From: DRPN01 sp964599235
GTDB lineage: Bacteria; Bacteroidota; Bacteroidia; Bacteroidales; VadinHA17
NCBI GenBank assembly: GCA_964599235.1
Contig: CAZRDX010000046.1
Span: 1-64,000 of the forward strand
Reading direction: 5' to 3'
DNA: 64,000 nucleotides
This document shows positions 16,560-25,592 of this stretch, piece by piece. Numbering within the stretch: the stretch's first letter is position 1; each line of letters begins with the position of its first letter. Below the pieces are notes generated by a model. It made no database searches. It worked only from the letters and a program-made list of their open reading frames with translations, and was not told the DNA's origin. Made by a program: the position numbers and the translations under genes.

Positions 16560-17897
16560 TCAAAGGTTCCTCACCGCTCTCTTGAACTGGCGTCCCCGGT
16601 CCTCATAGTTCTCGAACAGGTCGAAGCTGGCACATGCCGGCGAGAGGAGGACCGTATCACCGTTCCTTGCCAGGAAATAAGCGTTGCGCACCGCCTCCTC
16701 CATCGAGTCGGCCTCGACGATCACCGGCACAATGTCGCGGAACGCTTCGATGAGCTTACTGTTGTCCTTGCCGAGGCATACCAGGGCCCTGACCTTCTCC
16801 TTTACCAGGTCGTTAAGCACCGAATAGTCGTTGCCCTTGTCGATGCCGCCGGCGATCCATACCACCGGCGTGGTCATGCTCTCCAGAGCATACCAGACGG
16901 AATTGACGTTGGTGGCTTTCGAGTCGTTTATGAACTCGATGCCGTGCACCTTCAGCACATGCTCCAGACGATGCTCCACACCCTGGAAATCCATCAGACT
17001 CTCCCGGATGACATCCTTGCGGATGTTCAGCACACGGCCCGCAATGGCTGCGGCCATGGAGTTGTAGACATTGTGTTTCCCCTGTAACGATAGTTCCATG
17101 ATCGACATTTTCAGTTTATCTTTTTGATGGTTGATGATCAGTTCATTGTCTTCGAGCCAGGCAGCCTGGCCTTTTTTCTCCTTCAGGGAGAAAGAGAGTT
17201 TCCGTGCCGGCGTATCCAGGGCAGGCATCCTTTCCCGGAGGACGGGGTCGTCGTAGCACCAGATGCAGCTGTCCTCTTCCCGCATGTTCCGGAAGATGCG
17301 GAACTTCGACCGGATGTAGGCTTCCATGTCGTAGTCGTAACGGTCGAGATGATCGGGGGTGATGTTGAGCAGGATGGCCACGTCGGCACGGAAGTCGTAC
17401 ATCCCGTCGAGCTGGAAGCTGCTGAGCTCGATGACGTAATAGGCAGCTGGCCTTTCGGCCACCTGCATGGCGAAGCTCCTGCCCACGTTGCCGGCCATCA
17501 CCACGTCGAGCCCCGCCTTCTTCATCATGTGATAGACCAGGTGGGTGGTGGTGGTCTTGCCGTTGCTGCCGGTAATACATATCTTCGTCCCGCCGGCGTA
17601 CCGTCCGGCGAACTCGATCTCGGAGATCACCGGCACACCCCTGCTGCGGTAATCCCGCACCAGCGGTGCATCCTCGGGGATGCCGGGACTCTTGATCACC
17701 TCGTCGGCCTCTCTCAGACGGGGCGAGGCGTGGCCACCCTCCTCGTAAGGGATACCCTCCTCCTCGAGAAGGCGACGGAAAGGCTCGCGTATCCGCCCCG
17801 CATCGGAGACGAACACCTCATGGCCGCGGCGCTGTGCCAGCACCGCCGCCCCCGTGCCGCTCTCCCCGGCTCCCAGTATGACGATCCTCTTCTTCAT
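16560..17897 (-). CDS. murD: UDP-N-acetylmuramoyl-L-alanine--D-glutamate ligase
   Basis: Adds D-Glu in the cytoplasmic stage of peptidoglycan synthesis. The 445-residue protein has an N-terminal Rossmann motif (LGAGESGTGAAVLA), the ATP loop ITGSNGKTTTTHL near 110, ITPDHLDRY near 185 and the late LSPACASFDLFENYEDRG motif diagnostic of MurD. Nine bp separate it from ftsW and one from mraY. Confidence 0.97.
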   Translation of the reverse strand: MKKRIVILGAGESGTGAAVLAQRRGHEVFVSDAGRIREPFRRLLEEEGIPYEEGGHASPRLREADEVIKSPGIPEDAPLVRDYRSRGVPVISEIEFAGRYAGGTKICITGSNGKTTTTHLVYHMMKKAGLDVVMAGNVGRSFAMQVAERPAAYYVIELSSFQLDGMYDFRADVAILLNITPDHLDRYDYDMEAYIRSKFRIFRNMREEDSCIWCYDDPVLRERMPALDTPARKLSFSLKEKKGQAAWLEDNELIINHQKDKLKMSIMELSLQGKHNVYNSMAAAIAGRVLNIRKDVIRESLMDFQGVEHRLEHVLKVHGIEFINDSKATNVNSVWYALESMTTPVVWIAGGIDKGNDYSVLNDLVKEKVRALVCLGKDNSKLIEAFRDIVPVIVEADSMEEAVRNAYFLARNGDTVLLSPACASFDLFENYEDRGRQFKRAVRNL

Positions 17898-17898
17898 C

Positions 17899-19143
17899 CT
17901 ATCGTATCTTCAGCGTCACCACCGTGATCACCGCCAGCATCATCGCCACGATCCAGAACCGCGTGACGATCTTCGGCTCGGTGAAACCCTTCATCTGAAA
18001 ATGATGATGCAGCGGAGCCATGAGGAAGATCCTCCGGCCCTTGCCGTATTTTCTCCGTGTATATTTGAAATAGCTCACCTGCAGGATCACGCTGAGGTTC
18101 TCCACCAGGAAGATGCCGCAGAGCACCGGGATCAGGAGCTCCTTGCGGATGATGATGGAAAAGACCGCGATGATCCCGCCCAGGGCAAGACTGCCGGTAT
18201 CGCCCATGAAGACCTGCGCCGGATAGGCATTGTACCAGAGAAAACCTACCGTTGCCCCGATGAAGGCCGAGGCGAAGATCACCAGCTCGCCCGAATTGGG
18301 GATGAACATGATGTTCAGATAGTCGGCAAAGAGCATGTTACCCGAGACATAAGCGAAGATGCCCAGCGTGGCTCCGATGACGGCCGAGACACCGGTGGCC
18401 AGCCCGTCGAGCCCGTCGGTGAGGTTGGCCCCGTTGGAGACCGCCGTGATGATGAAGATGGTGATCAGCACGAAGACCACCCAGCCGGCAATGTCCCGGT
18501 ATTTCTTCATGAAACCCACCAGCGACTTGTAGTTGAACTCATGGTTCTTGACAAAGGGGATGGTGGTGACGGGCTCTTTGATGTTCTTATAGACGTAGTT
18601 TTTTTCCGGGTGTGTCTCTCCCGTGGCAGGGGTCACAGCGGCAGCAGCAGGTTCTGCCGGCACCTTCTTGCGTACCACCACCTGATCGGAGCTGTAGAGC
18701 ACGATGCCTACCAGAAGTCCGAGGGTCACCTGTCCCACGATCTTGAACTTCCCGGCCAGCCCTTCCTTGTTCTTGCGGATCACCTTGATGTAGTCGTCGA
18801 GCAGGCCGATGCCTCCCAGCCAGACGGTGGTGATGAGCATCAGCTGAACATATACGTTGCGCAGGTCGGCAAAAAGCAAGACAGGCACCAGGATGGAAGA
18901 GAGGATGATGATCCCGCCCATGGTGGGGGTGCCCTCTTTCTTGTATTGTCCTTCCAGTCCCAGATCGCGCACCACCTCACCCAGCTGCATGCGCTGCAGC
19001 CAGCGGATCACCGACTTGCCGATCACCATCGAAATGATGAGCGAGGTGATCACGGCACTGGCCGACCGGAAGGAGATATAGCTGAAGAGCCCGGCTCCCG
19101 GAACGTTCAGTTCATTCAGATATTGGAACAGATAGTACAGCAT
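17899..19143 (-). CDS. mraY: Phospho-MurNAc-pentapeptide translocase
   Basis: Integral membrane enzyme that forms lipid I on undecaprenyl phosphate. The 414-residue form has PTMGGIIIL near 73, the catalytic region WLGGIGLLDDYIK near 112-124, NGANLTDGLDGLA near 265 and FMGDTGSLALGG near 330. A 60-residue extramembrane loop (about 165-225, rich in Ala/Pro/Lys) separates two helices. From memory Bacteroidota MraY are longer than the E. coli 360 residues for this reason. Confidence 0.96.
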   Translation of the reverse strand: MLYYLFQYLNELNVPGAGLFSYISFRSASAVITSLIISMVIGKSVIRWLQRMQLGEVVRDLGLEGQYKKEGTPTMGGIIILSSILVPVLLFADLRNVYVQLMLITTVWLGGIGLLDDYIKVIRKNKEGLAGKFKIVGQVTLGLLVGIVLYSSDQVVVRKKVPAEPAAAAVTPATGETHPEKNYVYKNIKEPVTTIPFVKNHEFNYKSLVGFMKKYRDIAGWVVFVLITIFIITAVSNGANLTDGLDGLATGVSAVIGATLGIFAYVSGNMLFADYLNIMFIPNSGELVIFASAFIGATVGFLWYNAYPAQVFMGDTGSLALGGIIAVFSIIIRKELLIPVLCGIFLVENLSVILQVSYFKYTRRKYGKGRRIFLMAPLHHHFQMKGFTEPKIVTRFWIVAMMLAVITVVTLKIR

Positions 19144-19144
19144 C

Positions 19145-20644
19145 TTATCCTTTTTTGTTTTTCCCGGTCCTGTCCTCTTCGCCGGCCGGCAATCCCATAG
19201 CTTTTCTCAGTTCCACCCGGTCGTCGAAAGGATGTTTCACCCCTTTGATCTCCTGGTAGTCTTCATGACCCTTGCCTGCTATGAGGAGGATATCTCCTTC
19301 GCGGGCCATTTGGACGGCGGTCTTGATCGCTTCGCGCCGGTCGGTGAGGGTGATCACCTGGTCACGTTCCAGTGGTTCGAGGCCTTCGAGCATCTCTTCG
19401 ATGATGGTTCGTGGATCTTCGTCACGCGGGTTGTCGGAAGTAAGGATGAGGATGTCGCTGAGTTCGCGGGCGAGGCGTGCCATCCTGGGGCGTTTGCTGC
19501 GGTCGCGGTTGCCGCCGGCACCCACGACGGTGATGATCCTCTCGTCGCCTTTTCGCAGTTGTCCGATGGCTTTGAGTACCTTGCCCAAGGCATCGGGCGT
19601 ATGGGCATAGTCGACGATGCCGCGCACCCCTGCCGGCGAGACGATCAGCTCGAAACGCCCCGGCACCGGCGGCAGCAGGCTCAGCCCGCGCAGCACCTCC
19701 TCCCTGCCGGCCCCCAGCAGAAGCGCCGCAGCATAGACGGCCGTGATGTTCGAAGCCGCAAACTCCCCCACAAAGGGTACCCATACCTCCGTGCCGTCCA
19801 GCTCGAGCAGCATGCCGTCGAAATGCATCTCCCTGACCCTGCCCCGGAAATCGGCGGGAAACTTGATGCCGTAAGTATGCTTCGCAGCCCGCGTGTTCTG
19901 AAGCATCACACCGTGATGCCGGTCGTCGGCATTGGCCAGGGCAAAGGCCTCGGCAGGCAAGGCATCGAAGAAAAGTTTCTTCGCCTCCAGGTAGGAGCGA
20001 AGGTCCTTGTGGTAATCGAGATGGTCCTGCGACAGGTTGGTGAAGATCCCCCCATCGAAGTGGAGCCCGGCGATGCGGCGCTGGTGGGCAGCATGGGAGC
20101 TCACCTCCATGAAGACATACTCACATCCCGCCTCGGCCATGCGTACCATCTGAGCATTCAGCGTCAAGGGGTCGGGGGTAGTATGTGTGGTGGGCAGCAC
20201 CTCATCGTCGATGCGTATGCCGGTGGTGGCGAAGAGGCCTGTGCGGTATCCCAGATAGCGGAACAGATGGTAGAGGGAGGTGGTCACGGAGGTCTTGCCG
20301 TTGGTACCGGTGACCCCCACCAGCCGGAAACGGCGCGAGGGCTCTCCCCGGCTGAGCGAGGCCAGCTCACCGAGAGCGCGGGCGGTGTCGTCGACGACGA
20401 TCCAGGTCACCTCCTCCGCAGGATGATCCGGCAGCGTCTCACAACATACGGCTGCCACACCCCGGCTGACCACGTCAGGGATGTAGCGGTGGCCGTCTGC
20501 GCGTGTTCCGCGCACCGCCACGAAGAGGTCGCCGGCACGCGTCTCGCGCGAGTCGGCCACCACCCGCAGGTAACGCTCCTCGCTGCCGGGCAGCACCCGC
20601 CGCAGACCCGTGAGCTTCGTCTGTATGTCGTCGAGCGTGATCAT
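19145..20644 (-). CDS. murE: UDP-MurNAc-L-Ala-D-Glu--meso-diaminopimelate ligase
   Basis: Adds the third stem-peptide residue. It has the ATP loop TGTNGKTSVTTSL near 115 and the DNPR tetrapeptide (LTSDNPRDEDP near 410). DNPR is the accepted signature for meso-DAP rather than lysine specificity, fitting a Gram-negative wall and the lysC gene at the left edge. 499 residues, typical length. A 4-nt overlap with ftsI and a 1-bp gap to mraY show operon coupling. Confidence 0.97.
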   Translation of the reverse strand: MITLDDIQTKLTGLRRVLPGSEERYLRVVADSRETRAGDLFVAVRGTRADGHRYIPDVVSRGVAAVCCETLPDHPAEEVTWIVVDDTARALGELASLSRGEPSRRFRLVGVTGTNGKTSVTTSLYHLFRYLGYRTGLFATTGIRIDDEVLPTTHTTPDPLTLNAQMVRMAEAGCEYVFMEVSSHAAHQRRIAGLHFDGGIFTNLSQDHLDYHKDLRSYLEAKKLFFDALPAEAFALANADDRHHGVMLQNTRAAKHTYGIKFPADFRGRVREMHFDGMLLELDGTEVWVPFVGEFAASNITAVYAAALLLGAGREEVLRGLSLLPPVPGRFELIVSPAGVRGIVDYAHTPDALGKVLKAIGQLRKGDERIITVVGAGGNRDRSKRPRMARLARELSDILILTSDNPRDEDPRTIIEEMLEGLEPLERDQVITLTDRREAIKTAVQMAREGDILLIAGKGHEDYQEIKGVKHPFDDRVELRKAMGLPAGEEDRTGKNKKG

Positions 20645-22767
20645 TTCTTCTCTCCCTCTTTCAGGCTCATTTCCAGATAAACACGCATGCCGGGGGTCAC
20701 CCTGCTCCCGGCAGGCACCGACTGTTCGCGTACGGTACCCCAGCCGTCGGCCACCACCCGGATCCCCTGTTTCTCCAGCAGATAGGCAGCATCTTTGAGC
20801 CCCATGCCTCTGACGTTGGGTACTCTTCCCCGCCGCACCGCAAGGGGCGAGAGACGCACCACGCTGTCCTGAGCGGCGGTGGTAACCCAGCTCCGGCTGC
20901 CGGCCGGCGGCTCGTAAGGGATACCCACCCTGGTGAAAACGGTCAGCAGCTCCCCCTCGTCACCGTTCTTGCAGTAGGGAGCCTCTCCGGCCTCCGGAGC
21001 ATATGTGAGCCGGTCACGTTGCATGTCGAGGCTGGTGGCATACACCTTGTCGGCCACCTCACGGAACACCGGACCCGCCACCAGGTTGCCGTAATAGACC
21101 GAGCGCGACGGCCCCGACACCACCACAATGCAGGAATAGCGGGGCTCGTCGGCAGGGAAATAGCCGACGAACGACGCCAGATACTTGCGCTGCCGGTAAC
21201 CGCGGCTCTCGTCGGCGATCTGGGCGGTGCCCGTCTTGCCGGCGATCTTGTAAAAGTCGTTCTTCAGGTTCTTCGCCGTACCATGATCGACCACCCCCTC
21301 CAGCATGGCCCTGGCCTTGCGCAGGGTGGCAGGCGAACAGACGGAAGGGTTGAGCACCTCCGTACCGAACTTCTTCACCGTACGCCCGTGATAACGCAGC
21401 TCGGTCACGAAACGAGGCTTCACCTCCACACCATCATTGGCAATGGCATTGTAGAAAGTGAGGATCTGCAGGGGGGTCATCTTCACCTCGTAACCGTGTG
21501 AGATCATGGCCAGGGAGATGCCCGACCAGTATTTGTCGCCGGGATAATGGATCATGGGTGTTCCTTCGCCACGTATCTCAATGCCCAGCTTGCTGTTAAG
21601 CCCCATGCTGAAAAGCCGGTCGATGAGGTCTCGGGGACGGTCGCCGTAATGCTGCATCACCAGCTTCGACATCCCCACGTTGGAGGAATACTCCAGCACC
21701 TCCTTGACGGTGATCTTGCCGTAACCGCCGTCGTGGGCATCGCGGATCACTTTGTTGTAGAAGCGTACCTGACCATGGTCGGTGTCGACGGTATCGTCGA
21801 GGTCCCAGGCTCCGTCTTCGAGGCCGGCAATGAGCACGGGCAGCTTGAAGGTGGATCCGGGTTCGACACTCTCGCCGATGGCAAAGTTGAAGGTCTCGCG
21901 GTATTCCCCATCGCCCACCTTTTCCAGGTTGGCGATGGCCTTGATGTCGCCGGTCTTCACCTCCATCAGCACCACGCAGCCGTGGTCGGCAGCGTTGCGT
22001 TGCAGCTGTTTTTTCAGGGAGTTCTCTGCGATGTCCTGCAGGTCGATGTCGAGGGTGGTGACCACGTCCATGCCGTCGCGGGGGTCGATGGTGTTACGGT
22101 CGTTGAGGGGCATCCATACATTCCCAGCCAGGCGCTGCATCAGACGCATGCCGGGCTGTCCCCGCAGGACTTCGTCATAAGCCCCTTCGATACCCACGAC
22201 GGCGCGTCCTTCTCCCCGCATCACATAGCCGATGGTGCGGGCTGCCAGATCCCGCTGCGGCCGGATACGGCGGCTGTTACGGACAATGATCAGCCCTGAA
22301 CGGTACCTGCCCAGGCGGAAAAAAGGCAATCCCTTCACCTGCTTCATCTGACGATAGGTCAGATCCCTTTTCAGCAGGTAATAGCGGCTGCCCTTCTTGT
22401 AGGCGTTGAGCAGCTCCCGTTTGTAGTATCCGGCCGAATGATCGCCCAGCACCTCGGCCAGACCCAGAGCCAGGGAATCGAGGTCACGACGGAAAGCCTT
22501 ATGGTCGAAAGCATTGCTGCGGGTGTCCAGGCGCAGATCGTAAAAAGGCACGGAACTGCTGAGGAGCCGGCCGTCGGCAGCCAGGATATCCCCCCGGCCG
22601 GGCCGGATGGTCATGTTCTTGATGGTCTGCTTTCTGGACAACTCCATGTATTGTTCTTTTTTGAATACCGTCAGGTCCGCCACCCGACCCAGGATGGCCA
22701 GCCCGACCGCCAGCATCACGAAATACACCACGGCAAAACGCCTTACCACACCCCTTCGGATCGACAT
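20641..22767 (-). CDS. ftsI: Septal transpeptidase FtsI (PBP3) with C-terminal PASTA domain
   Basis: Class B penicillin-binding protein cross-linking septal peptidoglycan with FtsW. 708 residues: N-terminal membrane helix (about 10-30), dimerisation domain, then the acyl-serine motif STFK (S305-K308), SSN (361-363) and KTG (511-513). A PASTA domain at about 640-705 (VPNVRGMGLKDAAYLLEKQG) follows. E. coli FtsI lacks PASTA; the domain is common in Bacteroidota and Gram-positives. Overlaps murE by 4 nt. Confidence 0.97.
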   Translation of the reverse strand: MSIRRGVVRRFAVVYFVMLAVGLAILGRVADLTVFKKEQYMELSRKQTIKNMTIRPGRGDILAADGRLLSSSVPFYDLRLDTRSNAFDHKAFRRDLDSLALGLAEVLGDHSAGYYKRELLNAYKKGSRYYLLKRDLTYRQMKQVKGLPFFRLGRYRSGLIIVRNSRRIRPQRDLAARTIGYVMRGEGRAVVGIEGAYDEVLRGQPGMRLMQRLAGNVWMPLNDRNTIDPRDGMDVVTTLDIDLQDIAENSLKKQLQRNAADHGCVVLMEVKTGDIKAIANLEKVGDGEYRETFNFAIGESVEPGSTFKLPVLIAGLEDGAWDLDDTVDTDHGQVRFYNKVIRDAHDGGYGKITVKEVLEYSSNVGMSKLVMQHYGDRPRDLIDRLFSMGLNSKLGIEIRGEGTPMIHYPGDKYWSGISLAMISHGYEVKMTPLQILTFYNAIANDGVEVKPRFVTELRYHGRTVKKFGTEVLNPSVCSPATLRKARAMLEGVVDHGTAKNLKNDFYKIAGKTGTAQIADESRGYRQRKYLASFVGYFPADEPRYSCIVVVSGPSRSVYYGNLVAGPVFREVADKVYATSLDMQRDRLTYAPEAGEAPYCKNGDEGELLTVFTRVGIPYEPPAGSRSWVTTAAQDSVVRLSPLAVRRGRVPNVRGMGLKDAAYLLEKQGIRVVADGWGTVREQSVPAGSRVTPGMRVYLEMSLKEGEKK

Positions 22768-22770
22768 CGC

Positions 22771-23145
22771 TCAACGTTCTTTTTTCCCGACCACGATCTT
22801 CCTGGGAGGCACCCGCGACGCTTTGAGGCCCAGCCCCTTTTCCCTGACAGCCTTCAGCACCTGTGATTTGGTGCTTTTATACATCAGTTCGGCCGAGACG
22901 GAGATCGACTCGGCCCGCAGCTCCTGGATCTCCTTTTTCAGGCGGGCCGTCTCCCGTACCACTTTTTCTGCATGATAACGGTTGGCTATATAGACCACAG
23001 CCAGAAAAGCCAGAAAAAGGATCAGAGGAAGCTGCTCGAGCACCATCCTGTCGGCCAGGAATGTGCCGTCCAGCAAGGAGCGCAGTGTGACATTTCTGCT
23101 TCTTCTCCCTTTTTCTGCTGTCTGCTTCTCTTTCTCCATCTTCAT
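22771..23145 (-). CDS. ftsL: FtsL-like bitopic divisome protein
   Basis: 124 residues: charged cytoplasmic tail of about 45 residues, one transmembrane helix (about 47-62, LPLILFLAFLAVVYIA), then a periplasmic coiled coil (VVRETARLKKEIQELRAESISV). This is the FtsL plan, forming the complex with FtsQ and FtsB. Sequence similarity within the family is low, so the call relies on topology and on the position between rsmH (4-nt overlap) and ftsI (3-bp gap). Confidence 0.82.
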   Translation of the reverse strand: MKMEKEKQTAEKGRRSRNVTLRSLLDGTFLADRMVLEQLPLILFLAFLAVVYIANRYHAEKVVRETARLKKEIQELRAESISVSAELMYKSTKSQVLKAVREKGLGLKASRVPPRKIVVGKKER

Positions 23146-24044
23146 GCTTCCTTTTTTTCCGCGATCCGCATGCGGGCACTGCGTGCCCGCGGATTGTTCC
23201 TGACCTCCTCATCGGAGGGGGTGATCACCTTCTTGTTCACCGGCCGGAGAGGGGGCTCCTCATTGCCGAAAGGGTTCTCTTCTTTCTCTCCGAAGTGTCC
23301 GGTGCGTATGAACTGTTTCACCAGGCGGTCTTCGAGGGAGTGGTAGGCGATGACCACCAGGCGTCCTCCCGGCCGCAGCACGCGGGGCACCTGCCGCAAC
23401 ATTTCCCTGAGGGCCTCCATCTCGCCGTTGACCTCGATACGGAGGGCCTGAAAGATGCGGGAGAGGAAGCTGTTGGCGTTGCCTCCGCGCAGCAGCGGTC
23501 GCAGCGCTTCCTTCACATCGCCGGCCGTCCGGAAAGGCCGGGCTTCGCGATGCCTCACCAACAGCTCCACCAGACGCCGCGGATGCCGGATGTCGGCATA
23601 TTCGCGAAAGATACGGCCCAGCTCTTCGGGCGACCGTTCATTGAGCAGATCGGCGGCCGTCACCACCAACGCCCTGTTCATCCGCATATCAAGCGGCACA
23701 TCCTCGCGGTAGGTGAACCCCCTGGCCCCATCGTCGAAATGATGCGAAGAAACCCCCAGATCGGCCAGGATACCATCCACCTCATCGATACCCAGATATT
23801 TCAGATTGTACTTAAGAAAACGAAAATCCTGTTGCAGGAAGATGAAACGGTCGTCGTCGATGCGGTTGGCACGCGCCGCCTCATCTTTATCGAAAGCGAT
23901 GAGCATCCCGTCGTTCAGACGCTCCAGGATGGCCCGGGCATGCCCCCCGCCCCCGAAGGTCAGGTCCACATACACCCCCGAAGGCTTCACACAAAGCCCT
24001 TCCACACTCTCTTCCAGCATCACGGGTATGTGGTATGAGGTCAT
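23142..24044 (-). CDS. rsmH: 16S rRNA (cytosine1402-N4)-methyltransferase RsmH
   Basis: SAM-dependent N4 methylation of C1402 in 16S rRNA. 300 residues beginning HIPVMLEESVEGL, the usual MraW start. It has DLTFGGGGHARAIL (27-40) as SAM motif I, GILADLGVSSHHFD near 95 and GGRLVVIAYHSLEDRLVKQF near 230. Overlaps mraZ and ftsL by 4 nt each. Confidence 0.97.
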   Translation of the reverse strand: MTSYHIPVMLEESVEGLCVKPSGVYVDLTFGGGGHARAILERLNDGMLIAFDKDEAARANRIDDDRFIFLQQDFRFLKYNLKYLGIDEVDGILADLGVSSHHFDDGARGFTYREDVPLDMRMNRALVVTAADLLNERSPEELGRIFREYADIRHPRRLVELLVRHREARPFRTAGDVKEALRPLLRGGNANSFLSRIFQALRIEVNGEMEALREMLRQVPRVLRPGGRLVVIAYHSLEDRLVKQFIRTGHFGEKEENPFGNEEPPLRPVNKKVITPSDEEVRNNPRARSARMRIAEKKEA

Positions 24045-24508
24045 GCTTCATGCTCTTTTTCTCCATCTCCCATGATCTTTTCGGCCAGTCTGGCGAATTC
24101 CTCTTCGGCGGTGCCGGCCGCCTCATAAGCCTCTTCCGACCAGATCTCGATCTTGGAGCCCATCCCTGCCAGCACGGCGTTCCTGCCTATACCTGCCGCC
24201 TCCAGCAGACGCTTGGGCAACAGCATGCGGTTGTTCCCGTCGAGGACGATCTCGGCCGCCCCGCGGTAAAAATTCCTCAGGAAAGCATTGTGCTCTTTGT
24301 TGTAGGGATTGATACGGCTCCGTATCAGCTCGTTCTGGCGCTGCCACTCATCCATCGGGTAGAGGACCAGACAGCGGTCGAAGATATCCTTCTTCACCAC
24401 AAAACGCGGCTCCTCCCCCGGCATCATCTGCTTCTTCAGCGCCGCCGGGAACAGGATGCGCCCCTTGCTGTCGACCCTGCACGTGTATTCCCCGATGAAG
24501 CTACCCAT
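24041..24508 (-). CDS. mraZ: Transcriptional regulator MraZ
   Basis: Head gene of the dcw cluster and, in E. coli, a repressor of its own operon. The 155-residue protein has two SpoVT/AbrB-like half-domains, each with the DxxxR motif: CRVDSKGR near 10-17 and LDGNNR near 85. The upstream region carries four TGG repeats with exact 10-bp phasing (24549-24581), the geometry reported for MraZ operators, so autoregulation is likely. Confidence 0.95.
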   Translation of the reverse strand: MGSFIGEYTCRVDSKGRILFPAALKKQMMPGEEPRFVVKKDIFDRCLVLYPMDEWQRQNELIRSRINPYNKEHNAFLRNFYRGAAEIVLDGNNRMLLPKRLLEAAGIGRNAVLAGMGSKIEIWSEEAYEAAGTAEEEFARLAEKIMGDGEKEHEA

Positions 24509-24548
24509 TCCGTCTCATTTTCAAAAAGTAAAAATAAAGAAAATATTT

Positions 24549-24581
24549 CCACTTTCTACCATTTTTACCCACTTTTTACCA
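24549..24581 (-). promoter_or_regulatory. MraZ-type operator: four TGG repeats at 10-bp period
   Basis: Read on the minus strand, TGG occurs at 24581, 24571, 24561 and 24551 (first base of each) with A-rich spacers, three of the four preceded by AAAG. E. coli MraZ is reported to bind TGGGN repeats separated by 5 nt, also a 10-bp period. It lies 41-73 bp before the mraZ ATG. The remaining gap to glsA is AT-rich with no gene visible. Confidence 0.75.
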
Positions 24582-24714
24582 CTTTGTTGATAACTTTTCC
24601 TTCCAGGCGGGGCGGTCTCCACAGAAGGAGGCAGGGGAATCCTAAAGACATGCGACAATATGTCATTGTATATCTGTTTATTACATAAAACAAAGAAGAT
24701 TGTCCGGATTTTAT

Positions 24715-24722
24715 TATTTTTG
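24715..24722 (+). promoter_or_regulatory. Candidate -7 box of glsA-glsB (TATTTTTG)
   Basis: Exact TAnnTTTG match 21 nt before the glsA ATG. No good -33 partner is seen at the ideal 20-nt spacing. Confidence 0.45.
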
Positions 24723-24743
24723 ATTTGAGAACGCTGTCATACG

Positions 24744-25592
24744 ATGGAGAAGGGGAAGGTACAGATCGATATCGAAAAGGCCATCGCAGAGAAGAACCCG
24801 CGTCTTCTCAGGCTGTTGCCGGGTTTTGTGCTGCGATATCTGAAACGGATCATCCACCAGGATGAGCTGAATGAGATCCTGTCGCGGTACGGGCATCTGG
24901 GAGGGCTTGAGTTTGTGACGGCAGCATTGCAATACATGGGGGTTACCTATACCACCTACGGACAGGAGAACGTCCCCCGCGAAGGAAGGTTCATCTTTGT
25001 CTCCAACCATCCGCTGGGTGGGCTGGACGGTCTGGTGTTCATTAAGGTGATCGGGGAGATCTTCCCCGAGATCAGGTTTCCTGTCAACGATCTGTTGCTG
25101 AACATTCCTAGCCTGAACGACATCTTCCTACCGGTGAACAAACACGGGGCGCAGAGCAGGGAGGCGGTCCGGGCCATCGAAGAGGCCTACGCTTCCGATG
25201 CCCAGATCCTCTATTTCCCTGCCGGTCTCTGTTCGCGCAAGATCAAAGGACGCATCGTCGACCTGGAATGGAAAAAACATTTCATTGCCAAGGCGGTGGA
25301 ATACCGGCGTGATGTGATCCCGGTCTATTTCTCGGGCAAGAACTCGAACTTCTTTTACAATCTCTCCAACCTGAGGATCATGCTGGGTATCAAGGCCAAC
25401 ATCGAGATGATCTATCTGCCGGATGAGATGTTCAAACAGAAGGGCAAGTCGCTGGCCCTCCGGATCGGCAAGCCTCTCTCTTATACGATGTTCGATCGTT
25501 CCCGCACCCATGCCCAGTGGGCCGCTTACGTCAAGGAACTGGTCTATCAGATGGGACAGGAACTGGAGGAAGAGAGAAATCAACGAATTTAA
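24744..25592 (+). CDS. glsA: Glycine-lipid O-acyltransferase GlsA (PlsC-like)
   Basis: In Bacteroides, GlsA adds the second acyl chain (ester-linked) to N-acyl-3-hydroxy-acyl glycine to form glycine lipids. The 282-residue protein is a lysophospholipid-acyltransferase-like enzyme. The HX4D-type motif appears as NHPLGGLDG near residues 91-99, and YFPAGLCSRK near 156-165 is the second conserved block. It ends in a TAATG overlap with the next gene, the N-acyltransferase, the same order as the known gls operon from memory. A general PlsC activity cannot be excluded from sequence alone. Confidence 0.82.
   Translation: MEKGKVQIDIEKAIAEKNPRLLRLLPGFVLRYLKRIIHQDELNEILSRYGHLGGLEFVTAALQYMGVTYTTYGQENVPREGRFIFVSNHPLGGLDGLVFIKVIGEIFPEIRFPVNDLLLNIPSLNDIFLPVNKHGAQSREAVRAIEEAYASDAQILYFPAGLCSRKIKGRIVDLEWKKHFIAKAVEYRRDVIPVYFSGKNSNFFYNLSNLRIMLGIKANIEMIYLPDEMFKQKGKSLALRIGKPLSYTMFDRSRTHAQWAAYVKELVYQMGQELEEERNQRI

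Noticed and set aside
24582..24597. DnaA-box-like TTGTTGATAAC near mraZ
   Set aside because: Differs from TTATCCACA at several positions and occurs once; no origin features such as dnaA or 13-mers.
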